Assembly: GCA_022495005.1 (NCBI GenBank)
Contig: JAGYXB010001964.1
Span: 682,001 to 746,000, forward strand
From: Rhyacophila brunnea
Taxonomy: Eukaryota > Arthropoda > Insecta > Trichoptera > Rhyacophilidae
DNA: 64,000 nucleotides
Direction: 5' to 3'
Positions 35,145 to 45,322 of the stretch are shown piece after piece. Each line of letters begins with the position of its first letter. The stretch's first letter is position 1. The notes beneath the pieces were generated by a model that did no database searches, was not told where the DNA came from, and saw only the letters and a list, made by a program, of their open reading frames with translations. A program made the position numbers and the translations under genes.

Positions 35145-35992
35145 AGAATCGCGAACATGGCAATACTAATAAAATTGTTGAACTAGAAAATTGGGATCAA
35201 GTAAAATTGTTGAAATTACTTTATATTAAAAGACATTAATTATAATCATATTATAATATTTGACTATAGTCAACACTGTTATTCATTAGTAAATATAAAT
35301 AATAGATTTAACAAATCTGCTAAATTGTTTTTTTTTTTTTTAATGTAATGTCAAATCTACGGCACTAGTGCTGACTGCTGACACAGTTGAACACAAGTTC
35401 AAAAAATTATCGATACCTAATTCGATATCAACACGACTTCCTTCACACAAGAATCAAAAAAGGGAAGAAAGACTTTCTAACCTCTTTGCCAAGAATCAAT
35501 ATTCCATAGTAGAATCAATCAATTATAGATTATCAGCGAATCTATTCTATGTACAATATTGTATCGGCGGTTTATCATATTAATGTATTGAGTATTATAA
35601 TTAGGTATTACAATAAGTTAGCCGTTTAAACTGTATTTATCTCGCTCTAAAAGTTAAAACAGCCAAGACATATGCTGTTAAAACATAGCACTTATTGTAC
35701 CTAACAATTATAATAAGTACCTACCTCAATACATAAATATGATAAACTACCCTCGATAGCAGTAGGTATTGCGAATAGAATAGGTATCCAAAAGAAGAAC
35801 CTGTCATTCTTTTCGAAAATGCTCTAATAACTAAAATGATGAGCCTATGATGATGCTATGGAGCCAGTTTATAAAGGAGTCAAATCTCAAAAAAAAGATG
35901 TTATCTGAGTATGGTAATAATCGTGAATAACCCGTTTATTAATAAAACACTTACTTACCCACCAACAAAAATATTATAGTGAAATAATTTAA
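35145..35992. other. Intergenic, no gene recognised
   Basis: AT-rich upstream region of DNAAF5 with a T-run near 35330 and several lepidopteran-style GTACCTACCT tracts. No convincing coding exon. Confidence 0.4.
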
Positions 35993-36623
35993 CACATTCG
36001 TGCAGGGGCGGGTCTAGCGCAGTCTAGCGGTAAGCGGACTAAGCGGCCCATGGGGCCCCGAGATCTTGGAATGTCTTTAAAGAATAATTGTCCTGAATTA
36101 CTTTTTAATTACATTTAAATAGCATGCTAATTATATTGAATGGCCATCTAATCGTTACTATTTTGTAATTGTTTATAATGTTATTTTGTATATAGAGCAA
36201 GATAAATTTATTCAAAAAAATATTTTTTTAATTTTATTTCTATTACCTTTGTTATATTTTATGTTAATAAATTAATGAGAGTTTCTATGTATAAAACTTT
36301 TTTTTTCTAACTTGAATTTGGGGGCCCTGAAATTTTTACCACTCAGGGCCTCCACTTGACTTGATCCGCCACTGCATTTGTGGACATGACTCTATAAACG
36401 TCATATTTTGTGAGATGTGATATGACAGGACGTCTTGTATTGTGGAATGAAATACAACATGACGTTTATAGAAATCGTATTTTGGATTAAAACAAACGTT
36501 CCCTGCTACTTGTGTCATATTTCCTTTAACTCATTTTTATATAATATCTAAATCGAATTAAAAAATAAAAATTTTAATGTGTCATCACTAACATGTATTA
36601 GCAAACATGTGTCCGCGAATGTG
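35993..36623 (-). mobile_element. MITE family M1, copy 3 (full length, TTAA-flanked, with hAT inserted)
   Basis: TTAA at 35989-35992 and 36624-36627 flanks inverted ends CACATTCGTG(GACAT) and TGTCCGCGAATGTG. The inside matches copies 1 and 2 in reverse orientation, including the palindromic ACGTC units. A 372-bp hAT element interrupts the left end. TTAA suggests piggyBac-type mobilisation. Confidence 0.75.
36003..36374. mobile_element. Non-autonomous hAT inserted in MITE M1 copy 3
   Basis: Ends are CAGGGGCGGGTCTAG and, inverted at the right, CAGTGGCGGATCAAG. The flanks are CATTCGTG and CATTTGTG (7 of 8 bases alike), and that 8-mer belongs to the end of MITE M1, which fixes the order of insertion. 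Confidence 0.82.
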
Positions 36624-36627
36624 TTAA

Positions 36628-37798
36628 ACCATGAACATGACGCAAAGATGCGATTTCTTCTTGTGTGCATGAATTCCTTAGGATCATTATGATTATTATT
36701 ACGGTTGTTATTGTCGACTGCACGTACATCATGCCCAGTGCATCGCTTTCTCTAGTACCTACTATATCTTATTTTTTTCAAAACTATCAAACTTCACGTC
36801 ATGTAGTTTGATTATAGTAACCCTACCCCTAACTGCTATTACGGGATATTGTAACACCCACAAAAATTTATAGGGCCATCATACTTACATAATCATTTCC
36901 ATTTCTCTAGTCCAAGGGATAATGATTTATGTAAAAATTAGACATAGAACGCATCATTACTTTGAATTCAAACTGAGCGACATTAATATAACGTGTGACA
37001 TATACATAACAATCGTTTAATGGAAATTGTTGATTCTTGAAACGTTTGTGGATCGAATCGTATGTCCGATTCGAAGTTGTCTTATCAACTGCTTAATTTT
37101 CTTATTACAAAATCTGTAAATCAAATATTAATCGCATGTAATGAGCATCCGTTAAGCAAGTGTTCAATTGTATTTAAAAATAAATTACCTTCCTTACCCG
37201 TGGTTTCTTAGAGGTCCATCAAGAATAAATTATCTTCTCTATGATATATTAAAGTCTTATGATTTTCTCAATGAAAACATTGAAATAAAAAAATAATTCA
37301 ATCAGTCATAGGACGTTTTTATTAGATATCAAAGTTCTTTTCTACAACACCACTTTCTTTCATATCATTTTAATTACCGCAGACAAACAAAAAAGTATAA
37401 TTACTAAATTAATACAGAGACATTCAGCCAAACAGACGTTACGTTTCAACATTCACGGCAGCAATCATTTATAAGAATACAATAATTGTACTAGAGAAAC
37501 ATACAACATTGTACAATCAATGATCAGTACGTTTACCCTTTTTAACGCTTGAATAACATAAAAAGAGACAACTTGTTACACAAAGGAGCTTTTCACACTA
37601 TTCTTATTGTCACTGGTACAAGAGAGATTTGAATTTTTTAAATGTTTTAATCATATTGCGATGAACAACAAAACTATATATCACAGAAAAATTACTAGTT
37701 GAATGAGACAGATTTATCAGATTAATAATATTAAATAGGAATGCAAGAAAAACGGTTGATTCTATTTAAAACAATATTACAGGTATAGTTATTTAAAT
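36628..37798. other. Intergenic, no gene recognised
   Basis: AT-rich sequence with only chance ORFs. Confidence 0.4.
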
Positions 37799-38067
37799 CA
37801 GTGGTCTTCAACCGGTGGTCCGCAAGCCGGCGCTGGTCCGCGAAAGCTTTCATCCGACTATAATACCACAAACACGATTCGGATATTCCCACTAGATATT
37901 TTTGCCAATATACTGAAGTTTTAATTTTTTTTTTGAAATCCAAGAAATCTACTGATATCTGGGTGTTTTCCATACTCGTATCTATTTATATTAGTTATTA
38001 TTTCTGGCTGTTACTGGTCCGCGAAATATTTCTATGTTCGCCGGGCCGCAGTTGTTGAAAAACACTG
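37799..38067. mobile_element. hAT MITE with perfect 8-bp target duplication
   Basis: CAGTGGTCTTCAACCGGTGG at the left and CAGTGTTTTTCAACAACTGC (inverted) at the right. ATTTAAAT flanks both sides (37791-37798 and 38068-38075). TGGTCCGCGAAA occurs near both ends. At 269 bp there is no room for a transposase. Confidence 0.88.
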
Positions 38068-38225
38068 ATTTAAATTACATGTATAGGGCATATTACAGAT
38101 AAAACAATTATATTAATAAGTTCGCGATTAATGGAAATAAATATGTCCACTAGAGCGACCTATTGGGAAACAAAAAACAAATGACATTTAAAATACTATG
38201 TTAATCATAAAATTAATAAACATTT

Positions 38226-38438
38226 CGCACCGTGAGTGTAAAACCAAGGTAACTATGTCGTGAACTTGATAATGTAAAAGTGAAGTAACTGAAAGAACAT
38301 GCAATATAATGTAGATATAAACCAAATATTATGGTTTTTTTTAGAAACTCTATTTCTTCTAACAAAACGAAGACTTCAAACCCTAATATATCCAAAATAT
38401 GTCTTTTGCAGATACCTTGGTTTTACACTCACGGTGCG
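38226..38438. mobile_element. MITE with 26-bp perfect inverted ends
   Basis: CGCACCGTGAGTGTAAAACC plus six bases at 38226-38251 is exactly inverted at 38413-38438. No clear target duplication, so the superfamily is unknown; no coding capacity. Confidence 0.8.
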
Positions 38439-40478
38439 ATATATGTACTTAGTGATGAGACCACAGAATGTATATTGTCAAATAGTCGCCATTATAAGGC
38501 AATGAAGTCAATATTATACATGGTTATCAAATGAAATGCATAATTTCTTTGGTTTTACAGTTTATTGGTTGCAGCCTTAATCAAATTAGTGAAACTGGTA
38601 ATAGATTAATTCAATGTGATACAAAACTGTATAAGTGCAAACCATCTTTAAGTTAATTAAAAGAAAAATCACACAAAATCATACTAAGTTATAATCATCT
38701 ATGACGTGTTCGAAATCATAAGCTTTTTTTTTCATAATTACATTAGTCTAATTCAAAACAATTTAAAAATAAGTACACACAATTTTTTAAAGAGCAAGTA
38801 TCATACAGGCCATAAAACAATTTATAAAATATTAACTAAATGAGTGAACATAAATGTATTACAATGTTAAAACAATAAGAAAAAGACAAAAAATAACATA
38901 CATAGTTAACTCATTATTAGTGCTGACACCGCGACTGGCGCGTTTGCGTTACCTGGCCATTCGATATAATTAACATGCTATTCTGTGTCTCATTATGGAA
39001 TAATATGGATAATTACACATGACCATTTCCTCTCATTTATCGGAACTTGTCTGTACTTACTGTAATGTTTATTTGTTGAAACACTAATGACCGAGGTATA
39101 GATGTGTTAACTAAGTTGAGGTGAAGCAATACTCACACAGACACATTGTTTAAAAACAGAACATCAACGTATACGGATGTTGTTCTCTTTTCGCTATAAA
39201 TAGGTGTAAGCAAGACAAACGGCTATTTCTCATAGACGTTGTGCAATGTCCGTTGCCTCAGAAATGCACCAATACACTCAATCTTTCGTATCTGTATTCG
39301 CTATGGCTTGCCTCAACTTTGGCTGCGAGACCTGTACCTGTCAATTTAGATTTATTCAATTTTAAATGAGTGAGAGTACACATTATATTTTCTTGTTTCA
39401 TGGAGATAGATAATTAAGCAGAGTATAATATATAAGCATACAAAAGGAAACAGGTTTTAAATAAGTATTAGTATTGAATTAATAATTTAACTAAAAACTG
39501 ACATTTATGTGGTACAACTCTAGTATAACGGTAGAAAAGTTTTTTTTGTTAATTCTACAATATTCAAGATATTTATTTTGAAAGCCTGCTATATCGGGCT
39601 ATAAGCCAATCTTCAGAACGATAACTAATGTAAAAAATTCAACACTTGCAACTTGCAAATCATGTCAGAAAGAGAGGATGTATTATAACACTACATTTTG
39701 ACGCAGGGTTTCGAATGTGTGAGTGTCCTACGAAACAATATAGACGTGCAATAGTGTGTGTTGCAACCTTGAAATACACCAATATTGAATGAGCGTCAGT
39801 GCATAAACCGAGAGCAGTTGTCAGAACGAAGAACAAGCGTATTCTTGACACGTGTTTAAGTTTATCTCAAATTCAACACTCGAGATCGGTCGCCTGTTAC
39901 TCCACACCCGTTAGGCATTTCAGTGTTCCCATTATTTCTGAGTTCCCCGTATCTGTTTCGTTTCTTGTACACAACAGTGGCATAGTTTTATATTTCTATT
40001 TTTACATTATTTCTGTTACTATTTTATGTCACTAGATAAATAAATATAATGCAATAAAAGTACAGAGATGACCTATTTGATGTAGATGTAAACCTGTCGT
40101 AACATTCCTCTCTTGAAACTGTATTCACCCAAAGATATTATAACTCCGTAAAAGTAAATCTGTCTGGTGAAATAAATACAAGAATAAAGTATATGAAATT
40201 ACACCAGTAATGTGTACTAGGAATGAGGCAGATAGACTTAAGATTTAACACAAAACACCCTCGCTTTCTGACATGACTTGCGACTTATAAATGTTCAATT
40301 TAATTTTTATAGTCTGAAATAGTCGTCAACATAAACAATGCGAGCATGTTGGAATTAACAAAAAAAAAAAATGTTTTAAAACCATCTAAATTTAGTAGGA
40401 CAAAAGAATACAAAAAAAATAAATCGAGCACGAAAGGTAAAATTTTAATTGGTATGGGGGCACACTGAAGAAGTTAAT
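38439..40478. other. No gene recognised; possible 3' UTR of the coiled-coil gene at its right end
   Basis: AT-rich. The part next to 40478 lies downstream of the stop codon of the minus-strand coiled-coil gene and may include its 3' UTR. The short ORFs at 39660-40035 on both strands have no recognisable features. Confidence 0.35.
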
Positions 40479-43400
40479 TCAATGTGTCTCATTTTGCTTG
40501 TCGAGTAATTTTTTCATTTTTTTCCTCTCTAATTCTAATTTTTCTTTTTCCAGCAACAACACTTTGTTTTCCCGTTTCAGCAGCTCCTTTTCTAATTTAA
40601 TATTTTCTTGCTCTTGTTTGAGTTTCAACGTTTCATTGATTAGTTTTTCCACCTGAAATTAGAACAAAAAAATAATTATCAATGCATAAATAATTAGCAC
40701 TCTATAAAAGCAATTGAAAGATGTTGATGGTTCTTGAGATGGGTATGAAACGAACGACCTGAGTTTGTTTATTTATACAAGAACACAAAATTAAGCCACA
40801 TACTGATATATCAACACATCGACACGGTGTGAGGGAGGTAACATAGTATTGTGTTTGGGAGGAATGTGACCAAACCATGCCTGTTCGATGTAAATTAATA
40901 TTGTTCTCGTCTAAAGTGTGGTGGGAGCCCCCGAAAGACCGAGTTCAACCCATTTCCCTTTTTTAGCTGAATGGATGTAGTTCGTCTTGAATAACAGTGT
41001 ACCGTGTTCGGTAAAAACCAAAATTATTGAAAAAAAAAATTGTAGGCATGGGGAGATATTCAGCACACTTCTAGCCCTTCGCCCATTCTATGTTAATGTA
41101 TGACATTGAAATCTTGCATCCCTCTGACTGTCTGGTGGAAGGTAACCGAAGATGTACAGTCACGATACATTAAAACATTAATTCTAATAAACTATGGATG
41201 GGATATTCAGGAATAAAACAAAATGCATTTTTGTCAGCTGCTGGATCGAATACGTTATGATACATGCAGGCCTCGAAATAGACCAGAGCACAGTTTCTGT
41301 TCATGTCATCCTCGAGATTATAGCTCCGTCTCGTGGAAAAATTAAGTTGACCATCTCAGCTAGGTTGGCCACACAACAAACAATCCAACACACGTATTTT
41401 TATAAAATATGCATAAAATTATAAAAATGTTAATATTTTCGGAAAATTATCGAGCGTTCCGGTTCGTAAAATATTCCATTTCAAGCTCTGTATAAATGGC
41501 TTCAGAGACGGGCGCTCTGCCAACTGGGGCACAGTAGGTGCTACTGTAAACAAAATTCTGCCATAAACCATAATTAGCCAAAACAAAGAAAATTTGCTTT
41601 CAAGTTTCTACCGACCACATTATTTATTTTTACTGTCATTACGAAATATATTTAGATATTGAAATAATATTTCAATATTATGTTGCAATAGTGCAATTTA
41701 AAATGATTCAGCAAAAACATATTTTCTCATTGTAATTGATGTTGAAATAATTGACATTACACATTGCTGACAAAATATATTATAACCAATAGAAAAAATC
41801 TTTTTGAAAAAAGTAAGCCACCCCGGCAGGGAATCGAACCCTGCATCTTCTGGGTTGCCCGCGGGTTGCATGAAGAACGCTGATGAGTAGGTATTAAAAA
41901 GCCCAATAGTTAAAATTTGTCGCAATTAGTACATCGCCTTGTAGCATAGAGGTAAATGCAACGGACGGGGCATAAACCCAAGAGATGCAGGGTTCGATTC
42001 CCTGCCGGGGTGGCTTACTTTTTTCAAAAAGATTTTTTCTATTGGTTATAATATATTTTCTCAGAAAGTGTTTTTCAAAATTATGTATGTGCAATAATCA
42101 GAATGGTACATTCTTAAATCTTGTGAATTATTCGTTGAATAAAAGAAATAGTTAATTATAAATTACACATTGCGTTTAAAAACCAATATCTTGCCATCTT
42201 ATGTAGTGTGTGACGACTTTGAGATATGGCAGTTTACGAACATATCCTATGAATGGTAGACTAACAATAATTAATGTCGACGTACTTTTGTCTTGTCAGT
42301 CAAGCTGCATGGGTGCGATATATCTAAAGGCCATAACGCACTGACGCGATACGCCAGAGTGGCAGTGCCGTATCAGTGAGTTTTGCACGCGGCTTGTCTC
42401 GTCATTGGGTTATGGCAAAAGATCAGTAATATAATATATTGACAAGATGTTGTTTACCGCTGAGTAGATGATTAATGTTAGCACCGATTTTGGCTCATAC
42501 TTTCCACAATGGAGACATTTGACACTTGGATTGGAAAAAACTAAACATTTATTAAATGGGTTTATCGGTTGGTATTTGCCCACGATATTATTTTTCAATT
42601 TGTGTATGAGTCAGAGTATGAACCTAATAGGTTGAGCAAGTGGCTAATATCCATTTCTCGTAAAAACAAAATCTGTTAATACAAACCTCCACTCTGTGAA
42701 AGTCCATATTATGATACTATTAGTATCGAACATGGTCAAAAGAAAAAAAAGATAGAAATAAATCACCACATATTATAAATATTGTGTGTACGACACGTGT
42801 TTCATTTACACGGTTAGCTTTTTCATAAGTATGACCACTGAAATAAACATTTGAGTGTATATAGCGTTTGTTATAATTATTAAAAAGGAGCTATGGCTTA
42901 TGGAAAAGGAATAATTGATAAAATTTCAAGTTGTAATCGAGTAGAAGGGGTGGGAATTTTTAATGGGAAAATAGTGAGTGGAGCAATTAGAGTTTAAAGG
43001 ATGGACATCCAGATATTGGTCAATAAAATGAGTTAGAATAGGCTTTAAGCTAAATTCATATAGATTTTGATGTGTACACAATTTCAGACATTTAGTAATG
43101 CAATCAGGGCCATTCATTGGTCGGCCTATTGGTGTAAAACAATATGCAGCCAATGAGGTATCGATTGATTAGTATGGAATGGTTTGCATCCAATGAGATC
43201 TTATATCGCTATGATGAAGACAAGCCCAAACCGAAGGTGGGCAATGTACGATTTTCGTTTGTAAATACGGCTCTTTGAGTGCAGCAAAAAAAATCGAACT
43301 ACATTAGATTAAAAACTTTATGTAACATATAATATTTTAGTTTAAACTTACTACCTATGTTTAATTGAATAATAAGTAATTATCCTAGAGTTCCGCGTGC

Positions 43401-44237
43401 ATGTATTTTGGTTTAAGTTCTTCTATTCTTTTGATGAAATCAGTCTTCTCCAGGCACCCATCACAGTTTTCGTCCCAATCGTTCAGGATCTTCTTAAGAT
43501 CGCGCACTTTCAGTTTCTTGAGATCGACGGACTTTAAATCTATCTGCTTGTCATACCGGAGGTCGCAGATTTGTGAATCTTTCTTTTTCAACTTTTCGCA
43601 AATTTTGACAGCAGGCATGGACCAACTGATTGGCTTCGATATTTCTCCCAGAATACCGGTAGCCGATTCTTCGAGGCCTCCCAGATAATAGCAGAACCGA
43701 TTTTCTTTATTTTTACTTCCTTTACAAAACTTTTTAAATTCGGTTTCAATTTTTTTGGGGTCTTTCTTCACATCTTCGCTGAGTGACGAGGAAAATTTCT
43801 CTAGGGTTTTTATACAAACTTCACAGTCGCCTTCTTTTAAACTAGATGAACTAACAATGAATATTGAAAGAAATATGAATACACCGATTTTAACACTAAA
43901 ATTTATTGAACAACGTGCCATTTTTTGAGATATTACCGGCAGGTCAAATTTTCTAAATTAAATGACAAGTGTGGAACTCGAAGCGAATGTTCTTTTAATA
44001 TTACGTTGACAACCGACATGGCGAATTCTGATTGGTGCACGTGTGAGCACTAACGACGCCTAGGGGCCGACTTTATAACTAATGGAATTGACAGCGATAA
44101 GTAAAGAATAATACCCATACACCTCATGCTCAAAATACTAAAAGTAATTTTATTATACACACCTCTAAATTCATAACCTCTCTCCGAAGAGAGCGGATGT
44201 CCTGCGAGTCAACCTCTTTATTTTGAATGTTATCCAT
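40479..44237 (-). CDS. Small coiled-coil protein, at least two coding exons, function unknown
   Basis: Coding exons 44237-44163 (25 codons, [20 protein letters not shown] start) and 40652-40479 (57 codons and stop). The junction is phase 0 with donor GAG|GTGTGT and acceptor TTTCAG|GTG. The joined product is 82 aa. The second exon is almost all Lys/Glu/Leu with heptad-like spacing ([20 protein letters not shown]), a clear coiled coil, so it probably dimerises or binds a partner. A good acceptor (polypyrimidine tract, TTTTTTGCAG) sits one base before the ATG, so at least one upstream, possibly non-coding, exon is expected. I do not recognise the family; exons could be missing inside the 3.5 kb intron or upstream. 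MANF lies in this intron on the same strand. Clean splice signals and an open frame argue for a real gene. Confidence 0.6.
41764..41867 (-). mobile_element. SINE family 1 fragment, inverted partner
   Basis: The minus strand reads the B box GGTTCGATTCC, CTGCCGGGGTGGCTTAC, then the tail TTCAAAAAGATTTTTTCTAT, as in the plus-strand copy that follows. About 92 bp forms an inverted repeat with 41975-42067 at over 90% identity by eye. Confidence 0.8.
41872..42146 (+). mobile_element. tRNA-derived SINE (family 1), best-preserved copy
   Basis: A-box-like TAGCATAGAGG (41942-41952) and perfect B box GGTTCGATTCC (41991-42001) in a tRNA-like head, ending CCTGCCGGGGTGGC. The body runs to GAATAAAAGAAATAG. 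The internal Pol III promoter looks intact. It pairs with the inverted fragment at 41764-41867. Confidence 0.85.
42604..42740 (+). mobile_element. SINE family 2 body/tail fragment
   Basis: AACCTAATAGGTTGAGCAAG, then AAACCTCCACTCTGTG and ATTATGATACTATTAGTATCG match the body and tail of the SINE at 29340-29590; the tRNA-like head is absent. Confidence 0.7.
42741..43384. other. Downstream of MANF, no gene recognised
   Basis: AT-rich; the right part probably holds the MANF 3' UTR. No domain-bearing ORF. Confidence 0.4.
43385..43921 (-). CDS. Manf: Mesencephalic astrocyte-derived neurotrophic factor homologue (MANF/ARMET), single exon
   Basis: A small ER-resident, partly secreted protein that protects cells against ER stress and supports dopaminergic neurons in flies. 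178 aa, complete from ATG to TAG. Residues 1-27 form a hydrophobic signal peptide. The mature part has the eight conserved cysteines: the DCEVC pair and two single Cys at FC sites in the saposin-like N-domain, then IC, IC and the CDGC (CXXC) motif in the SAP-like C-domain. The C-terminus ends HAEL, a KDEL-like retrieval signal (RTDL in mammals). The start has a good context (CAAAAATGG) and is the only Met that gives the signal peptide. No intron interrupts it. An ER-stress-element-like site is 96 bp upstream. It sits within the long intron of the coiled-coil gene, on the same strand, about 240 bp below that gene's first coding exon. Confidence 0.97.
   Translation of the reverse strand: MARCSINFSVKIGVFIFLSIFIVSSSSLKEGDCEVCIKTLEKFSSSLSEDVKKDPKKIETEFKKFCKGSKNKENRFCYYLGGLEESATGILGEISKPISWSMPAVKICEKLKKKDSQICDLRYDKQIDLKSVDLKKLKVRDLKKILNDWDENCDGCLEKTDFIKRIEELKPKYMHAEL
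44017..44035 (-). promoter_or_regulatory. ER stress response element-like site upstream of MANF
   Basis: On the gene strand the sequence is CCAAT, nine bases, then CCATG. The ERSE consensus is CCAAT-N9-CCACG, bound by NF-Y and ATF6/XBP1; spacing is exact and one base differs. An ACGTG core (part of CACGTG) lies next to it at 44037-44043. MANF is a known unfolded-protein-response target in animals. Confidence 0.6.
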
Positions 44238-44324
44238 TCTGCAAAAAATATAAATTAGGGATTTTAGTTTCAGAATAACACAATATTATTGTTGTCAAAA
44301 TTATGTTTCTGTGGGTGTTCTATA

Positions 44325-44480
44325 ATGAACCCCATAGACGCATTTTGGATGTTCATGTTAGCGGCGTTAGTGCTAGCAAATTGCACAAAAAAAATAATTA
44401 TGTTACAGAATAGAAAATATTTTAATACAAAAACAAAACTGAGTAATGTCCTTAACAAATACAGTCGTGACAATAAATAA
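44325..44480 (+). CDS. Candidate short ORF, 51 aa with one predicted membrane segment
   Basis: Starts MNPIDAFWMFMLAALVLANC, a hydrophobic helix preceded by a short acidic end, followed by a basic tail (KKIIMLQNRKY, NKYSRDNK). This N-out/C-basic layout is that of small single-pass proteins. It lies upstream of, and divergent from, the coiled-coil gene. There is no homology I recognise, and a minus-strand ORF overlaps it, so it may be chance. Needs transcript support. Confidence 0.25.
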   Translation: MNPIDAFWMFMLAALVLANCTKKIIMLQNRKYFNTKTKLSNVLNKYSRDNK

Positions 44481-44504
44481 TTTATATAAATTATTATTTT
44501 CTAG

Positions 44505-44600
44505 TCGTCTGATGTAGGTACATCCGGGAAATTCAACAAATTAGAATTTTCCCTACAAATATCTGGCCACACTGGTAGGTTCATAGACAATATACCTACA
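44505..44600 (-). other. Possible terminal exon of an unknown gene
   Basis: After a fair acceptor (TCTCTGCATACAATTTGTAG) the minus strand stays open and ends NLLNFPDVPTSDD-stop at 44505, with a composition unlike chance AT-rich ORFs. No partner exon was found, since the DNA upstream is transposon for 5.5 kb. Speculative. Confidence 0.2.
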
Positions 44601-45322
44601 AATTGTATGCAGAGAAAGTAAACCGGAAATGGTTTGAAATTTGATCACTGTTCCATTGAAAATTAACTCAGCCGTTAGAAATGGTTTGATATCTTCGCCC
44701 CAAAAGCAAAAGAGCACATCTGCAATTTTTACGGTTTTGAGTTACGAATGCAGTTTTCTTCGTAATTTTTTTCTCTACATTATGGGCAAAATGGCATTTG
44801 TGAAGCAAAACCCATGAATTCACAATTGAGCAAAGAAAATAAAGATTACTTGTGTACTTATTTGTAAACTGATCTTCATTTTTAATGTAAGTATAGAAAA
44901 AAAAGTAACACGTACGCGATTTTAGGGACTAGGTATGTGCAATGTTTACAAAAATAATAAGTATGGGAAAAAAGTAACAAGTGTAATTATTTAAAAGTGA
45001 GTAAGGTCCTTTGTACTTACAAAAAAAATTTTGTTGCAGAAAAAGGGCACTTGTAAAATTTTAAAAACATGTTGGCAGCGGACAAAGGAGGCCCAAATAA
45101 ATTTTGGAAGATCACAATAAGCGTAAAGTGGACGCTTGCATATCAAAAGATAAAGCTAGAACGTTATTCGATGACATTTTTAATCTTTCACTTTTGTTTT
45201 ACATGCGGTCCTCTACACTCCATGCTCACAAGTATCGAGTTTTTATTACACGAGAAAGTTTGGTACATTCAATTTTACCATTCATGACCAAGCATTAAAA
45301 GAAGGATTATGCTACATTTAGA

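Noticed and set aside
43401..43688. Plus-strand 95-aa ORF opposite MANF
   Set aside because: Mirror of the Lys/Glu-rich MANF codons; the minus-strand protein has all eight conserved cysteines, a signal peptide and a retrieval signal.
44270..44473. Minus-strand 67-aa ORF overlapping the candidate micropeptide
   Set aside because: Ends just before a splice acceptor, with no donor at a workable distance and no recognisable domain; likely the complement of the plus-strand hydrophobic codons.
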